64,000 nt of DNA from Desulforhopalus sp. IMCC35007 (GCF_005116575.1 NZ_SWCN01000009.1:1-64000); one strand, 5' to 3'; positions 8,614 through 19,144 are shown, numbered from the stretch's first letter. Translations and numbers: made by a program. Notes: generated by a model from the sequence alone, not told the origin.

Positions 8614-11600
8614 ATGAGTGCAGGATTTACCCATCTCCACGTCCATTCCCAGTACAGTCTTCTCGACGGTGCCATTCGCATCGCAGACCTTCTTGACAAA
8701 TGTAAAGAATACGGAATGGAGAGTGTTGCCATTACCGATCATGGTGCAATGTTCGGTGCCCTTGAGTTCTATGCAAAAGCCAAAAAAGCCGGGATAAAAC
8801 CCATCATCGGATGTGAACTCTATATAGCTCCTGGCGACAGAAGGGTTAAAAAAGTAGTTGATGGCAACATTGCCTACCATATTGTTTTGCTGGCCATGAA
8901 CCATACCGGCTATAAAAATTTGATGAAACTTGCGTCCATCGCTCAGTTCGAAGGTTTTTATTACAAGCCAAGAATCGATATGGAGGTTCTCAAAGAACAT
9001 AACGAGGGTGTCATTGCCCTCACCGCCTGTCTCCATGGGCAAGTACCATATCTGATTCATAAAAATGATATGGGTGCGGCAAGGAAAAAAGCCAGGGAAC
9101 TCTATGATATCTTTGGAGACAGGCTCTATTTTGAACTGCAGGAAAACGGCATCCCTGACCAGCAGATAGTCAACGATGGTCTCAAAAAACTTGGGGCTGA
9201 AATGGGCGTCAAGGTTGTTGCCACCAATGACTGCCACTACCTCAACCGGGAAGAGGCCCACGCCCATGAGCTGCTGCTCTGTATTCAGACCGGAAAAACC
9301 ATCAATGACCCCAAAAGATTTCGCTTCACAACCGATGAATTCTATTTTAAATCTCCGGAGGTTATGCGCAAAAGCTTTGCCCATTGCCCGGAGTCGATTG
9401 CGACAACCCAGGAAATAGCCGATCGGTGCAATCTTGAAATAAACTTTGGTGACTATTATTTCCCGAATTTCCCGGTTGCACCGGGTAAAACGCTCGATTC
9501 AATGTTTACAGATGCCTGCTGGAACGGTCTTAAAATCCGTTTCGATCAGATGCGCGAAGCGGGTACCTTTAATGAAGAGGTGGAAAAGATCTACACAGAA
9601 AGGCTGGCAATGGAGATTGATGTCATCTCCACTATGGGGTTCCCCGCCTATTTTCTCATCGTCGCCGACTTCATTAACTGGGCAAAAGACCATGCAATTC
9701 CTGTAGGGCCTGGACGTGGTTCCGGTGCGGGAAGTCTCGCCGCCTTTGCCATGTCCATTACCAATATCGATCCTATTCCATACGGTCTTATTTTTGAACG
9801 TTTTCTCAATATTGAACGGAAATCGATGCCGGATTTTGATATTGACTTTTGCCAAGAAAGGCGTGGCGAAGTAATTGAATATGTTCGACAAAAGTACGGC
9901 GGAGCAGAATACGTCGCCCAGATCGTCACTTACGGTTCCATGAAGGCCAGAGGAGTTATCCGCGATGTGGGCCGTGCCCTTGATATTCCCTTTGGCGATG
10001 TGGATAAGGTTGCCAAGCTGATTCCTGATCAGCTGAAAATGACAATAAAAAAGGCCCTCGCTGAAGAACCCAAGCTCCAGGAAGCAGCCGACAGCGACCC
10101 TCGCATTGAAGAACTGCTCTCCGTTTCCAAAACCTTGGAGGGACTGGCTCGACACACCTCAACCCATGCGGCGGGTGTTGTCGTCTCCCCCACTCCAATG
10201 ACCGATTACCTCCCTACCTGCCGGGGCAGTAACGAGGAAACCCTCACCCAGTATGACATGAAGCATACGGAGATGACGGGCCTTATAAAATTTGACTTTC
10301 TTGGTCTGAAAACGCTTACGGTAATAGATAAAGCGGTCAAACATATCAAGATTGACAATGGTTTCGATCTCAATATCGACACCATTCCAATGGATGACCC
10401 CAAAACATTTGAACTGCTCTGCAGCGGTGATGCCCAGGGAGTGTTCCAGCTTGAAAGTTCTGGCATGAGGGAACTTCTGGTGAAACTTGCACCGGAACAG
10501 TTCAGTGATCTGATCGCTCTGGTGGCACTTTATAGACCTGGACCTCTTGACTCTGGCATGGTTGATGACTTTGTTGAAACCAAACATGGACGAAAAGAAG
10601 CCGACTACCCTCTTCCTGATATCAAATTCGTACTTGAAGAGACCTACGGAGTGATTGTCTACCAGGAACAGGTTATGAAAATAGCCAATATCCTTGCAAG
10701 TTATTCTCTCGGGGATGCAGACATACTTCGCCGTGCCATGGGTAAGAAAATTGCCGAGGTCATGGAGGAAGAAAAGGTCAAGTTCATGGCAGGAGCCATC
10801 AAAAATGGCTACCCCGCAGACAAGGCTGAATATATTTTCGACCTCATGGCAAAATTTGCCGGATACGGTTTCAACAAATCCCACTCGGCAGCCTATGCCC
10901 TCGTCTCCTACCAGACGGCTTATCTTAAAGCCCACTATATGCCGCAGTTCATGACCGCACTTCTTTCCTGCGATATGAACAACACGGACAAGGTTGTCTT
11001 ATACATAAACGAGTGCAGCGAACATGATATAGAGGTTCTACCACCTGATATCAATGAATCCGTAAAGGATTTCAGCGTTAAGGATAACCGGATCAGGTTC
11101 GGCCTTGCTGCTGTTAAAAATGTGGGTGAAAACGCCCTTGATTCGATTGTCGAAGAGAGAAATAAAAACGGAAAATTCACATCTATCAGCGATTTCTGTA
11201 ACCGTGTGGACTCACGCAAAGTCAACAGCCGTGTTATTGAAAGTCTCATTAAATCAGGATCATTTGACTCCTTAGGTTATAACAGGGCGCAGTACATGGC
11301 CGTCCTTGACCAGGCCATGGAACAGGCCAAAGCGGTTCAAAGAGACCTGCAAAGTGGACAGATGTCACTTTTTGGCGTGGTGCCGGAGACTCAGAATAAA
11401 ACAGAACTGTCCCATATCCCCATGCCGGACATTCCCGAGTGGGACGAGCGGAAGAAGCTTGTACTGGAAAAAGAAACTGTGGGTTTTTATATCACAGGCC
11501 ACCCTCTCAATGATGCCATCCAGGAGATAAATACGATCATAGATTGTCAAATTCAGGACCTTATTGAGTGGGGCGACGACCAGCCCGTTCGTATTGGAGG

Positions 11601-12138
11601 TCTTATCCGTTCCTGTAAAAAGCTCAAGAGTAAACGCGGAGATCCAATGGCCTTTCTCGCCCTTGAAGATCTGTTTGAGGCTGTAGAAGTTGTTGTTTTT
11701 CCAAACACCTATGCGGAATGCGAAGAACTCCTCTCTTCAACGGACCCCCTCATCATTCAGGGAACTGTACAAAAGGATGACCGAGGTCCAAAAATCATTG
11801 CTGAATCCATTGATTCTCTGCAAGATGCCCGCGAAAAATACACCGAAGCGGCCCGGATCAAGTTGAACTCAGAAAAACTCTCCCGTCAGCAACTGGAAAA
11901 GGTAAAAAAGACTCTTTACCAGTATCATGGTTCATGTCCGGTGCGTCTCACCCTTCATTTTTCGGGCCGTGGTGAGGTTGATATAGATGTCTTAAAAGAT
12001 CTCACCATTAGACCCTGCCGGGCCCTGACGGACACAATGGAGGAGATCCTTGACTACAAGGCGATCAGCTTTTCCAAAAAACCGCTTATGATCAAGCCAA
12101 GAAAAAAACGCTGGGAAAATCAGGCAAAAAGTAATTAA
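8614..12138 (+). CDS. dnaE: DNA polymerase III subunit alpha
   Basis: 1174 aa, normal for DnaE, the replicative polymerase catalytic subunit. The N-terminal PHP domain starts FTHLHVHSQYSLLDGA. The polymerase core has GPGRGSGAGSLAAFA near residue 367 and MPDFDIDFCQERR near 405, which carries the catalytic aspartates. A helix-hairpin-helix region follows. A beta-clamp-binding motif QMSLFG lies near residue 915 and an OB domain near 985-1060. AAGGA sits 9 bases before the ATG. It is preceded by the lipoprotein gene with a 1-base gap and ends at a perfect inverted repeat facing the zinc-ribbon gene. Confidence 0.97.
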   Translation: MSAGFTHLHVHSQYSLLDGAIRIADLLDKCKEYGMESVAITDHGAMFGALEFYAKAKKAGIKPIIGCELYIAPGDRRVKKVVDGNIAYHIVLLAMNHTGYKNLMKLASIAQFEGFYYKPRIDMEVLKEHNEGVIALTACLHGQVPYLIHKNDMGAARKKARELYDIFGDRLYFELQENGIPDQQIVNDGLKKLGAEMGVKVVATNDCHYLNREEAHAHELLLCIQTGKTINDPKRFRFTTDEFYFKSPEVMRKSFAHCPESIATTQEIADRCNLEINFGDYYFPNFPVAPGKTLDSMFTDACWNGLKIRFDQMREAGTFNEEVEKIYTERLAMEIDVISTMGFPAYFLIVADFINWAKDHAIPVGPGRGSGAGSLAAFAMSITNIDPIPYGLIFERFLNIERKSMPDFDIDFCQERRGEVIEYVRQKYGGAEYVAQIVTYGSMKARGVIRDVGRALDIPFGDVDKVAKLIPDQLKMTIKKALAEEPKLQEAADSDPRIEELLSVSKTLEGLARHTSTHAAGVVVSPTPMTDYLPTCRGSNEETLTQYDMKHTEMTGLIKFDFLGLKTLTVIDKAVKHIKIDNGFDLNIDTIPMDDPKTFELLCSGDAQGVFQLESSGMRELLVKLAPEQFSDLIALVALYRPGPLDSGMVDDFVETKHGRKEADYPLPDIKFVLEETYGVIVYQEQVMKIANILASYSLGDADILRRAMGKKIAEVMEEEKVKFMAGAIKNGYPADKAEYIFDLMAKFAGYGFNKSHSAAYALVSYQTAYLKAHYMPQFMTALLSCDMNNTDKVVLYINECSEHDIEVLPPDINESVKDFSVKDNRIRFGLAAVKNVGENALDSIVEERNKNGKFTSISDFCNRVDSRKVNSRVIESLIKSGSFDSLGYNRAQYMAVLDQAMEQAKAVQRDLQSGQMSLFGVVPETQNKTELSHIPMPDIPEWDERKKLVLEKETVGFYITGHPLNDAIQEINTIIDCQIQDLIEWGDDQPVRIGGLIRSCKKLKSKRGDPMAFLALEDLFEAVEVVVFPNTYAECEELLSSTDPLIIQGTVQKDDRGPKIIAESIDSLQDAREKYTEAARIKLNSEKLSRQQLEKVKKTLYQYHGSCPVRLTLHFSGRGEVDIDVLKDLTIRPCRALTDTMEEILDYKAISFSKKPLMIKPRKKRWENQAKSN

Positions 12139-12146
12139 TAAGGATG

Positions 12147-12177
12147 TGAACGTACCCAGAAAAACTGGGTACGTTCA
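12147..12177. repeat. Perfect inverted repeat between convergent genes
   Basis: tgaacgtacccag (12147-12159) pairs without mismatch with ctgggtacgttca (12165-12177) around an AAAAA loop. It lies 9 bases behind dnaE and 40 bases before the stop of the opposing zinc-ribbon gene. There is no T-run on either side, so it could be a Rho-assisted or stability hairpin serving both convergent transcripts rather than a classical intrinsic terminator. Confidence 0.7.
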
Positions 12178-12217
12178 TGGTCAGAGAACTTTACAGGCAA
12201 GGCCCATTGCGGGGCTG

Positions 12218-12805
12218 TCAGGAAAAACAGAGTCCACAGTCGGGACAGGCTCCAACCGTTGGGGAAAATCTGCAACCACAGGCAGGGCAGACGGTCTCCT
12301 TTGCCTGCTCGTCGAAAACCACGTCTGCATGTTTTAAATCAGTGATATTAAGAGCCGTGCTTTTGACAAAATCACGGGCAAGAACCTCTGTCGCAACATC
12401 TATATCTGCAGTTTTGACCTGAAGATACATTTCAGGACCACAACATCCTTTACCACAACTTGCCTCATCACCTGCAAGAATTGATGGAATCCTTTCAGCA
12501 GCAAGAACTTTCTGCAGCATTTTCATATCTTTAAGAGGGCCTTTACGTAGAGAGACAAGCTCGTCACCAGGTAAAAGCTCCATACTGCGCATGTTCTGAG
12601 AACTATTTTGTATCTGCAACTGCTCAATTTTCTCGACACCGCTTATAAGCTGCACATTACAACTCGGACATGTGTTAATATCACGACGGTATTCCACTTC
12701 ACACCCCGGACAGTAGTTCAAATCCGGGTCTATGTCGCAAACAAACTCTGCATTACGTTCTTCGGTTTTTTCCTGACCCTTTTTTCCAAAAAACTTTAAA
12801 AACAT
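12218..12805 (-). CDS. Double zinc-ribbon protein with DUF2007-like middle domain
   Basis: 195 aa from the ATG at 12805, which sits 5 bases after GGAGAG; a GTG four codons earlier overlaps that ribosome site and is less likely. Two Cys-rich ribbons frame the protein: CPGCEVEYRRDINTCPSC near residues 34-51 and CPACGCRFSPTVGACPDC near the C-terminus. The middle contains MKMLQKVLAAERIPSILAGDE, typical in outline of the putative signal-transducing DUF2007 domain, plus an extra Cys cluster CGKGCCG. It follows hslU by 22 bases and is probably in the xerC-hslVU transcript. Function unknown. Confidence 0.7.
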   Translation of the reverse strand: MFLKFFGKKGQEKTEERNAEFVCDIDPDLNYCPGCEVEYRRDINTCPSCNVQLISGVEKIEQLQIQNSSQNMRSMELLPGDELVSLRKGPLKDMKMLQKVLAAERIPSILAGDEASCGKGCCGPEMYLQVKTADIDVATEVLARDFVKSTALNITDLKHADVVFDEQAKETVCPACGCRFSPTVGACPDCGLCFS

Positions 12806-12827
12806 ACTGCTCTCCACTGATAAAAGT

Positions 12828-14228
12828 TTACAGGATATACCTGCTCAGGTCATGATCTTGAACTATTGCAGACAGTTGTTCCCGCACATATTCAGCCGTT
12901 ACGACAAACGTCTCACCATCGCGCTCAGAGGCATCAAAAGACAGATTGTCGAGCATTTTCTCCAGAACCGTGTGTAACCTTCTTGCGCCGATCTCTTCCG
13001 TTTTCTCATTGACCTCAACCGCGATCGCCGCTAATTCCTCAATGGCTTCAGCTTCAAATTCAAGCTCAACACCTTCAGTCTTCATAAGGGCTATATACTG
13101 CTTGACCAGGGCATTTTCCGGTTCGGTCAGGATACGGACAAATTCGTCTTTTCCTAGGGGATGTAATTCAACACGGATAGGAAACCGTCCCTGCAATTCC
13201 GGTATAAGATCCGATGGCTTACAAAGATGAAAAGCACCACTTGCGATAAAAAGAATATGATCAGTTTTCACCATTCCATGCTTGGTATTTACCGTTGCAC
13301 CTTCGACTATGGGCAGCAGGTCTCGTTGAACACCCTCCCTTGAAACCTCCGGGCCATGGCCGCCACCACCCTTGGAGGCGATTTTATCAATTTCATCGAG
13401 AAAGATTATTCCGGACTGCTCTGTTCTTTTTAAAGCTTCCTGAACCACCTTGTCATGATCAATCAGTTTTTCCGTCTCTTCCTTGATGACCGCTTCTTTA
13501 GCCTCCTTCATCTTCATCTTTCTGGCTTTTTTCTTTTTGGGAAAAAGCTTTCCAAAAGCATCCTGAATGTTGGATTGCATATCTTCCAGTCCCGAGGTGG
13601 TCATAATCTCCACCATTGGGGTAGATTTTGTATCACTGACCTCTACTTCGACTTCGCGGTCATCGAGTTTGCCGTCCCGAAGCATTTGTCGGAATTTTTC
13701 TCTGGTACTGTTTTCTGGTTTGTCACTGTGTACCACAGGAACGTCTGGGTTGTTAATAGTAAAAGAAGTTGCCCCTTCCGGCCCAACTGCACCAACACGA
13801 CCAGGGGTGGGAGGTAGCAGAATATCGAGGATTTTATCCTCAGCGTTGGCCTCAGCGACACCTTTGATCCGTTGTTCTTCTTCTTTTTTCACCATATTAA
13901 TGGCCAGATCCACAAGGTCTCTCACCATTGACTCTACATCGCGCCCCACATAACCGACTTCCGTATACTTAGAGGCCTCCACCTTAATAAACGGCGACTG
14001 AGCCAGTGAAGCCAGACGCCTGGCTATCTCGGTTTTACCAACGCCCGTGGGACCTATCATAATAATATTTTTAGGCGCAATTTCTTCTCGTAAGGGTGAT
14101 GGTACCTGCTTTCTTCTCCAGCGGTTTCTCAGCGCAATGGCCACAGACCGTTTTGCATCCGCCTGCCCTACTATATATTTATCCAGTTCGGCAAGTGTCT
14201 CTTTAGGTGTATAAGACTGATTTGACAT
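12828..14228 (-). CDS. hslU: ATP-dependent protease ATPase subunit HslU
   Basis: 466 aa, a AAA+ unfoldase that feeds substrates to the HslV peptidase. Walker [16 protein letters not shown] lies near residue 60, with [13 protein letters not shown] just after it, typical of HslU/ClpY. The charged I-domain follows, then Walker [12 protein letters not shown] near 275 and the sensor-2 region [13 protein letters not shown] near 425. Its ATG overlaps the hslV stop (TAATG), giving tight coupling. It lies in the xerC-hslV-hslU order also known from the Firmicutes codV-clpQ-clpY cluster. Confidence 0.97.
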   Translation of the reverse strand: MSNQSYTPKETLAELDKYIVGQADAKRSVAIALRNRWRRKQVPSPLREEIAPKNIIMIGPTGVGKTEIARRLASLAQSPFIKVEASKYTEVGYVGRDVESMVRDLVDLAINMVKKEEEQRIKGVAEANAEDKILDILLPPTPGRVGAVGPEGATSFTINNPDVPVVHSDKPENSTREKFRQMLRDGKLDDREVEVEVSDTKSTPMVEIMTTSGLEDMQSNIQDAFGKLFPKKKKARKMKMKEAKEAVIKEETEKLIDHDKVVQEALKRTEQSGIIFLDEIDKIASKGGGGHGPEVSREGVQRDLLPIVEGATVNTKHGMVKTDHILFIASGAFHLCKPSDLIPELQGRFPIRVELHPLGKDEFVRILTEPENALVKQYIALMKTEGVELEFEAEAIEELAAIAVEVNEKTEEIGARRLHTVLEKMLDNLSFDASERDGETFVVTAEYVREQLSAIVQDHDLSRYIL

Positions 14229-14758
14229 TATAATTTCTCAACTATGATAGAATTGTTGGTAAACACACAGATATTACCGGCAATATGAAGAGCTGCGGAA
14301 CAAATCTCCTCTGCACTGAGATCGCTATGCTGGACAAGGGCAAGCGCCGCTGCCTGGGCATAGGGACCACCGGAACCGATAGCGAGGATTCCTTCATCAC
14401 CTTCTATCACATCGCCTGTTCCTGAGAGCAGTAATGAGTGGTCCTTATCCACTGCAATAAGCATCGCTTCAAGTTTTCTCAGGTATTTGTCCGTGCGCCA
14501 TTCTTTTGCCAGTTCGACGGAAGCACGTAAAAGATTACCTTTGTATTGTTCAAGCTTTTGCTCCAACTTATCAAACAGGGTAAAGGCATCAGCCGTAGCT
14601 CCTGCAAAACCTGTAACAACCTGATCATTGTATAGTCTTCGGACCTTGCGGGCATTATGCTTCATGACCGTATTGCCAAGGGAGACCTGCCCATCACCAG
14701 CCAGGGCAACCTCCCCCTTGTGTCGGACTGCCAGAATAGTTGTGGATCGTATTTTCAT
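14228..14758 (-). CDS. hslV: ATP-dependent protease peptidase subunit HslV
   Basis: 176 aa. This is the proteasome-beta-like peptidase of the HslUV complex. After a five-residue propeptide (MKIRS) comes [19 protein letters not shown], whose first Thr should become the N-terminal nucleophile after processing. [14 protein letters not shown] is the usual C-terminal block. It ends in a 1-base overlap with hslU. Confidence 0.96.
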   Translation of the reverse strand: MKIRSTTILAVRHKGEVALAGDGQVSLGNTVMKHNARKVRRLYNDQVVTGFAGATADAFTLFDKLEQKLEQYKGNLLRASVELAKEWRTDKYLRKLEAMLIAVDKDHSLLLSGTGDVIEGDEGILAIGSGGPYAQAAALALVQHSDLSAEEICSAALHIAGNICVFTNNSIIVEKL

Positions 14759-14814
14759 GCGGACTCTATTAAAAAATCTTTATCTTACGAGAGACGATTT
14801 GCCTCCCACCAAAA

Positions 14815-15723
14815 TCACGTCTTATTTTGTGCCAGCGGATGCGCCTTATCATACACATCAGAAATGTGGTCCAGGGTCAGGTGGGTGTAACGCTGGGTGG
14901 TTGACAGGCTCGCATGTCCAAGTAATTCCTGCACAGATCTGAGATCTGCACCCATCTCAAGAAGATGGGTTGCAAAAGAGTGCCGCAAAGCATGAGGAGT
15001 AACCATCTGCAATATTCCAGCCCTTTCACCATAAGCCTTCACCATCCGTTCAACGCTTCGAACGGACAGACGCCCCCCTCTACCATTGAGAAAAAGGGCC
15101 CCTTTTTCAACAGTCCTCCCCCGACCTGCGCGCAGTTCTATGAGTTGATTGCGCTGAGCCAGCCAGTTTTTTACCGCTTCAAGTGCTGGCGCTCCAACCG
15201 GAACCAGCCTTTCCTTATCACCTTTGCCCCGTACCGTAAGCATTTCCTCTTTGAAATCAAGATCAGCAAGGTCTCTTGAAACCAGTTCAGATACCCGGAT
15301 TCCAGTTGAATAGAGGAGCTCTAAAATCGCTCTATCCCGAGTCATATAGGTATCAGAAGCTGCCGGAGCTTCCAGCAGGGCAAAGGTCTCATCTACTGTG
15401 AGAAAAACAGGAATAAACCTCCCCAATTTCGGCCCGATTATGCCTGTCACAGGATCAACCTCAATCCGTTTTTCTCTTTGGGCAAAACGAAAAAAAGTCC
15501 GCAGGGCCGACAACTTTCTCGCAACGGTGGCGCCACTATTGCGACCGTGAAGACTAACAACGAATCTTCGTATTTCCAGAGCAGAAACGCAATCAACCCG
15601 GCTGTCTTTTTTCAGGGTTGAATAAAATTCTAAAATATCCCTCTTATAACCACTTACAGTGTGGCTGGAATATCCCTTTTCGACCTCCAGCCACCTTGTA
15701 AAAATCTCAATAGTTTTTATCAT
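14815..15723 (-). CDS. xerC: Tyrosine recombinase XerC
   Basis: 302 aa, a site-specific recombinase that resolves chromosome dimers at dif. The N-terminal SAM-like core-binding domain includes FTRWLEVEKGYSSHTVSGY. The catalytic domain holds the Arg in STGIRVSELV near 173, the HALRHSFATHLLE block near 243, and LGHASLSTTQRYTH near 266-279 with the Tyr nucleophile. It lies just before hslV on the same strand, 56 bases apart. The position outside any mobile element and the length agree with XerC rather than a phage integrase. Confidence 0.93.
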   Translation of the reverse strand: MIKTIEIFTRWLEVEKGYSSHTVSGYKRDILEFYSTLKKDSRVDCVSALEIRRFVVSLHGRNSGATVARKLSALRTFFRFAQREKRIEVDPVTGIIGPKLGRFIPVFLTVDETFALLEAPAASDTYMTRDRAILELLYSTGIRVSELVSRDLADLDFKEEMLTVRGKGDKERLVPVGAPALEAVKNWLAQRNQLIELRAGRGRTVEKGALFLNGRGGRLSVRSVERMVKAYGERAGILQMVTPHALRHSFATHLLEMGADLRSVQELLGHASLSTTQRYTHLTLDHISDVYDKAHPLAQNKT

Positions 15724-15945
15724 TTGATTTCGTTTTAATTTGTTTTACAAGAACACCAATTCTTCATTGTAAGGTCAAAAGCAGCTGGTTTATTTCTTTT
15801 CCACTCGACTTCTTGCCGCTTACATAATATATACCAAGGTGTTTTTCTATTGCTGATACACTATTCAGGTTGTCCGATGTTAGCCACTATTATCCCGAAT
15901 AACTTTCACCGACAACCTTCTTTTGGTACGGAACAATCGTAAATT

Positions 15946-16194
15946 ATGGCAAAAAAATCGTTTGAAACAGCGCTCACCCGACTGGAAAAAATCACCGAAG
16001 AATTAGAGGACGGGGAATTGAGTCTAGAAAACAGCCTGAAGAAATTTGAAGAGGGTATTCAACTCGCTGAGTTTTGCTCTGAACAACTCTCTGAAGCCAA
16101 GGCAAAGGTTGAATTACTGCTGGAAAAAGACGGAAAAATAGAAACCTTCCCTTTTGGCGAGCAAGACAGTGGATATAAAGATTTATCTGAATGA
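15946..16194 (+). CDS. xseB: Exodeoxyribonuclease VII small subunit
   Basis: 82 aa, normal for XseB. The family pattern is clear: [26 protein letters not shown] and [13 protein letters not shown] (key residues LEKIxxxLExGxLxLExSL). It is a coiled-coil subunit that binds several copies per XseA. xseA is not in the window. The gene overlaps the start of ispA, the usual xseB-ispA-dxs order. Confidence 0.94.
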   Translation: MAKKSFETALTRLEKITEELEDGELSLENSLKKFEEGIQLAEFCSEQLSEAKAKVELLLEKDGKIETFPFGEQDSGYKDLSE

Positions 16195-17065
16195 TAAAAA
16201 GCAGTTCGTTGAAGATGGCCTGAAACGTTTTATGCTGGAGGCCAACGGGCCTTTTGTCCAACATATAGAGGCCATGCGCTACAGCCTTTTTGCCGGAGGC
16301 AAGCGTGTGCGACCAATTCTCTGCCTTGCTGCGGCAGAGGCCATCTGCAAGTCCAAGGATCAGGCAGAGGCTCTTCTGCCTGTTGCCTGCGCCCTGGAGT
16401 GTATACACACCTACTCGCTTATCCATGATGATCTTCCTGCAATGGATGATGATGAACTGCGCAGGGGGAAGCCCACAAATCATGTGATCTATGGCGAAGG
16501 TCAGGCGATTCTGGCAGGCGATGGCCTTCTGACATGGGCTTTTGATCTCATCACTGATCAGCGATACAACACACTCTCGGCTGAGCAACGCCTCGCAATA
16601 GTACAAACAGTTGCCCGAGCTGCAGGTCCCTTAGGAATGGTGGGCGGTCAAAGCCTTGACATTGCAAGCGAAAACACTGATTTTCCATTTAGCACCCTGC
16701 AAACCATTCACAAAAGTAAAACAGGAGCTCTGATCACCTGCTCGGTGCAGGCTGGAGCTATCGGTGCTGGTGGAAGTGAGAGAGAAATTGCAGCACTTGT
16801 GGAATATGGCAACCAGATCGGACTTGCCTTTCAGATTGTCGACGATCTGTTAAACGCCACCTCAACCACAACAGAACTGGGCAAGGCAGCAGGCTCGGAT
16901 AACAGCCGGGGTAAAGCAACGTATCCTGCATTTTTTGGCATTGAAGAGACTCGGCAAAAAGCCAAAAAGGCAGTAACGAATGCAATAAAAGCACTAAAAG
17001 ATTTCGACCAGAAAGCAGACTCACTTCGAGCTCTTGCTGAATACATATATACCAGAAGTAATTAG
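16169..17065 (+). CDS. ispA: Polyprenyl (geranyl/farnesyl) diphosphate synthase
   Basis: 298 aa from GTG 16169; a TTG at 16154 in the same frame is the alternative, and both lie inside the end of xseB. It condenses IPP with allylic diphosphates in isoprenoid synthesis. The [11 protein letters not shown] block lies near residue 45. The first Asp-rich motif [14 protein letters not shown] lies near 86. The second reads DDLLN where DDxxD is usual, so its last Asp is Asn. The other conserved pieces ([23 protein letters not shown]) are present. It is followed by a hairpin and then dxs. Confidence 0.92.
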   Translation: MDIKIYLNDKKQFVEDGLKRFMLEANGPFVQHIEAMRYSLFAGGKRVRPILCLAAAEAICKSKDQAEALLPVACALECIHTYSLIHDDLPAMDDDELRRGKPTNHVIYGEGQAILAGDGLLTWAFDLITDQRYNTLSAEQRLAIVQTVARAAGPLGMVGGQSLDIASENTDFPFSTLQTIHKSKTGALITCSVQAGAIGAGGSEREIAALVEYGNQIGLAFQIVDDLLNATSTTTELGKAAGSDNSRGKATYPAFFGIEETRQKAKKAVTNAIKALKDFDQKADSLRALAEYIYTRSN

Positions 17066-17071
17066 TCAACT

Positions 17072-17095
17072 CTGGTTTGACCCCGGTCAAACCAG
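17072..17095 (+). repeat. Inverted repeat between ispA and dxs
   Basis: A palindrome, ctggtttgacc/ggtcaaaccag around two C residues, lies 6 bases behind the ispA stop. No T-run follows, so it is more likely an mRNA-stabilising or attenuating hairpin within the operon than a full terminator. Confidence 0.6.
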
Positions 17096-17133
17096 CAGCT
17101 GGATCAACCATTACTTCTTGAATGAATCGCTAA

Positions 17134-19050
17134 ATGGGCGTTATGTCAATACCACAACCAGAAACACCAACCACCTTACTGGAGCAGATACAAAGTCCTG
17201 ATGATATCAGGAATCTGTCAATAAAAGACCTCACGTTACTCGCGCAGGATATTCGGGATACCATTGTCCAGACTGTCGCTCGAACGGGCGGCCATCTAGC
17301 GCCAAGCCTTGGTGTCGTTGAACTGACCCTTGCGATTCACTATGTTTTCGACACCCCAAATGACAAACTCATCTGGGATGTCGGCCACCAGTCCTATGCC
17401 CACAAACTGATCACAGGCAGGCAGAATCAATTTGCCACTCTCAGACAATATAAGGGTATGAGTGGCTTTCCTAAGTTTAAAGAATCAAAATATGATGCCT
17501 TTGAGACCGGCCACAGCTCAACGTCCATCTCTGCTGCAACAGGTATTACTCTTGGGAAAATACTCAAAAAAGATCCCCATAAGGCCATCGCTGTCATTGG
17601 AGATGGCTCTATGACTGCAGGACTGGCTTTTGAAGCACTCAACCACGCAGGGCACCTGGATAAAGACCTCGTTGTCATACTCAACGACAATGAGATGTCT
17701 ATCTCACCCAACGTTGGTGCAATGTCGAGTTTTCTCAGTAGAAAACTGACAGGAAAGACCATGAGCCGGGTTAAGAACCATCTTGTGGAAAAACTTGGCA
17801 TTTCTGACGTGGGAGAAAATATTTTGAATATTCTTCGTAAAAGCGAGGAATCTTTTAAAAGCTTTTTCACACCAGGAATGCTGTTTGAGGCCTTTAAGTT
17901 TAACTATCTCGGACCAATAGACGGTCACAATCTCGAAGACCTCATCGAAACCCTCGAAACTGTTCGCGACACATCCCAGGGCCCCATGCTGGTCCATGTG
18001 CTCACCAAAAAGGGCAAAGGTTATGAACCTGCGGAAAAAAACCCTGATATCTTCCATGGTATTGGGCCATTTGATATCGTAAGTGGCACGCCCCATAGCA
18101 GCAAAGGTCCTCTGACCTATACAAAGGTATTCGGAGAGACTCTCACAAGCCTTGCCCGAAAAGACCAACGAATTGTGGCCATCTCTGCGGCTATGGTTTC
18201 CGGTACAGGTCTTGCCAGTTTTTCCAAGGAATTTCCAGATCGTTTTTTTGATGTAGGCATTGCAGAGCAACATGCGGTAACCTTTGCGGCGGGTCTGGCC
18301 TCAGAGGGATTACGTCCTGTTGTGGCGATCTACTCCACTTTTTTTCAAAGGGCACTCGATCAGATCATCCACGACATCTGTATCCCTAAACTCCCTGTAA
18401 CCCTTGCAATAGATAGGGCTGGTGTTGTTGGTGACGATGGTCCCACCCACCATGGTACTTTCGATATTGCCTTTCTCCGATTTATTCCCAATATGGTGAT
18501 CATGGCCCCTAAAGATGAAGAGGAGTTACAACATATGCTCCACACATCTATTGCCTATAACGGACCTTCTGCAATCCGTTATCCAAGAGGTGCTGGCGAA
18601 GACAGCGTCCTCACCGATACCGACAAACTGGAGCTTATTCCCATTGGTGAAGGTGAGTTGCTCATAGAAGGCGACGATGTTCTGCTCCTTCCTGTCGGTA
18701 ACCGGGTCTACTCTGCTATGGCAGCAGCGGAAGAATTAAAGAAAGAAGGGATTGGTGCGGCTGTCATTAATCCCCGCTTTATCAAACCACTGGATGAGAA
18801 GCTCATCGAAAACTGGGCGCGACACACCGGCAATGTCGTTACAATAGAAGACAACAGTAAACTCAGTGGCTTTGGAAGTTCCATCCTGGAAATGTTCAGC
18901 AGCAAGGGTCTCTTTGATGTCCGCACAAAAATCCTGGGTCACCCGGATAGCTTTGTGGAACATGGTCCACAAAAAACCTTGTGGAAAAATAGTGGGATTA
19001 ATACAGCAGCGATCATCCTCGCCGCAAAAACGCTCTTAGGAAAAGAATAG
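17134..19050 (+). CDS. dxs: 1-deoxy-D-xylulose-5-phosphate synthase
   Basis: 638 aa. The enzyme joins pyruvate and glyceraldehyde 3-phosphate to DXP, the first step of the MEP isoprenoid pathway. The thiamine-diphosphate motif GDGSMTAGLAFEALNHAG lies near residue 150. TKKGKGYEPAE lies near 288, and the second-half blocks DVGIAEQHAVTFAAGLA near 373 and GPTHHGTFDIAFLR near 433 are all present. Either ATG 17134 or ATG 17143 could be used. It ends the xseB-ispA-dxs operon at a strong terminator. Confidence 0.97.
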   Translation: MGVMSIPQPETPTTLLEQIQSPDDIRNLSIKDLTLLAQDIRDTIVQTVARTGGHLAPSLGVVELTLAIHYVFDTPNDKLIWDVGHQSYAHKLITGRQNQFATLRQYKGMSGFPKFKESKYDAFETGHSSTSISAATGITLGKILKKDPHKAIAVIGDGSMTAGLAFEALNHAGHLDKDLVVILNDNEMSISPNVGAMSSFLSRKLTGKTMSRVKNHLVEKLGISDVGENILNILRKSEESFKSFFTPGMLFEAFKFNYLGPIDGHNLEDLIETLETVRDTSQGPMLVHVLTKKGKGYEPAEKNPDIFHGIGPFDIVSGTPHSSKGPLTYTKVFGETLTSLARKDQRIVAISAAMVSGTGLASFSKEFPDRFFDVGIAEQHAVTFAAGLASEGLRPVVAIYSTFFQRALDQIIHDICIPKLPVTLAIDRAGVVGDDGPTHHGTFDIAFLRFIPNMVIMAPKDEEELQHMLHTSIAYNGPSAIRYPRGAGEDSVLTDTDKLELIPIGEGELLIEGDDVLLLPVGNRVYSAMAAAEELKKEGIGAAVINPRFIKPLDEKLIENWARHTGNVVTIEDNSKLSGFGSSILEMFSSKGLFDVRTKILGHPDSFVEHGPQKTLWKNSGINTAAIILAAKTLLGKE

Positions 19051-19090
19051 ACACATCAGTTCGCCTGGCACAACAATCAGGCAATAACAA

Positions 19091-19129
19091 AAAAGAGGGA
19101 TTTCGCAAAGCGAAATCCCTCTTTTTTTA
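19091..19129 (+). terminator. Bidirectional-looking intrinsic terminator after dxs
   Basis: A 13-bp perfect stem, agagggatttcgc (94-106 of the block) with gcgaaatccctct, an AAA loop and a T7 run, with A-runs on the other side. It lies between the convergent dxs and epimerase genes and can serve both strands. Confidence 0.93.
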
Positions 19130-19144
19130 TGAAACTGGTACCAC

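Noticed and set aside
14815-15723. Tyrosine recombinase as an integrase of a mobile element
   Set aside because: Its place before hslV, its length and the lack of att sites, tRNA or phage genes nearby fit chromosomal XerC.
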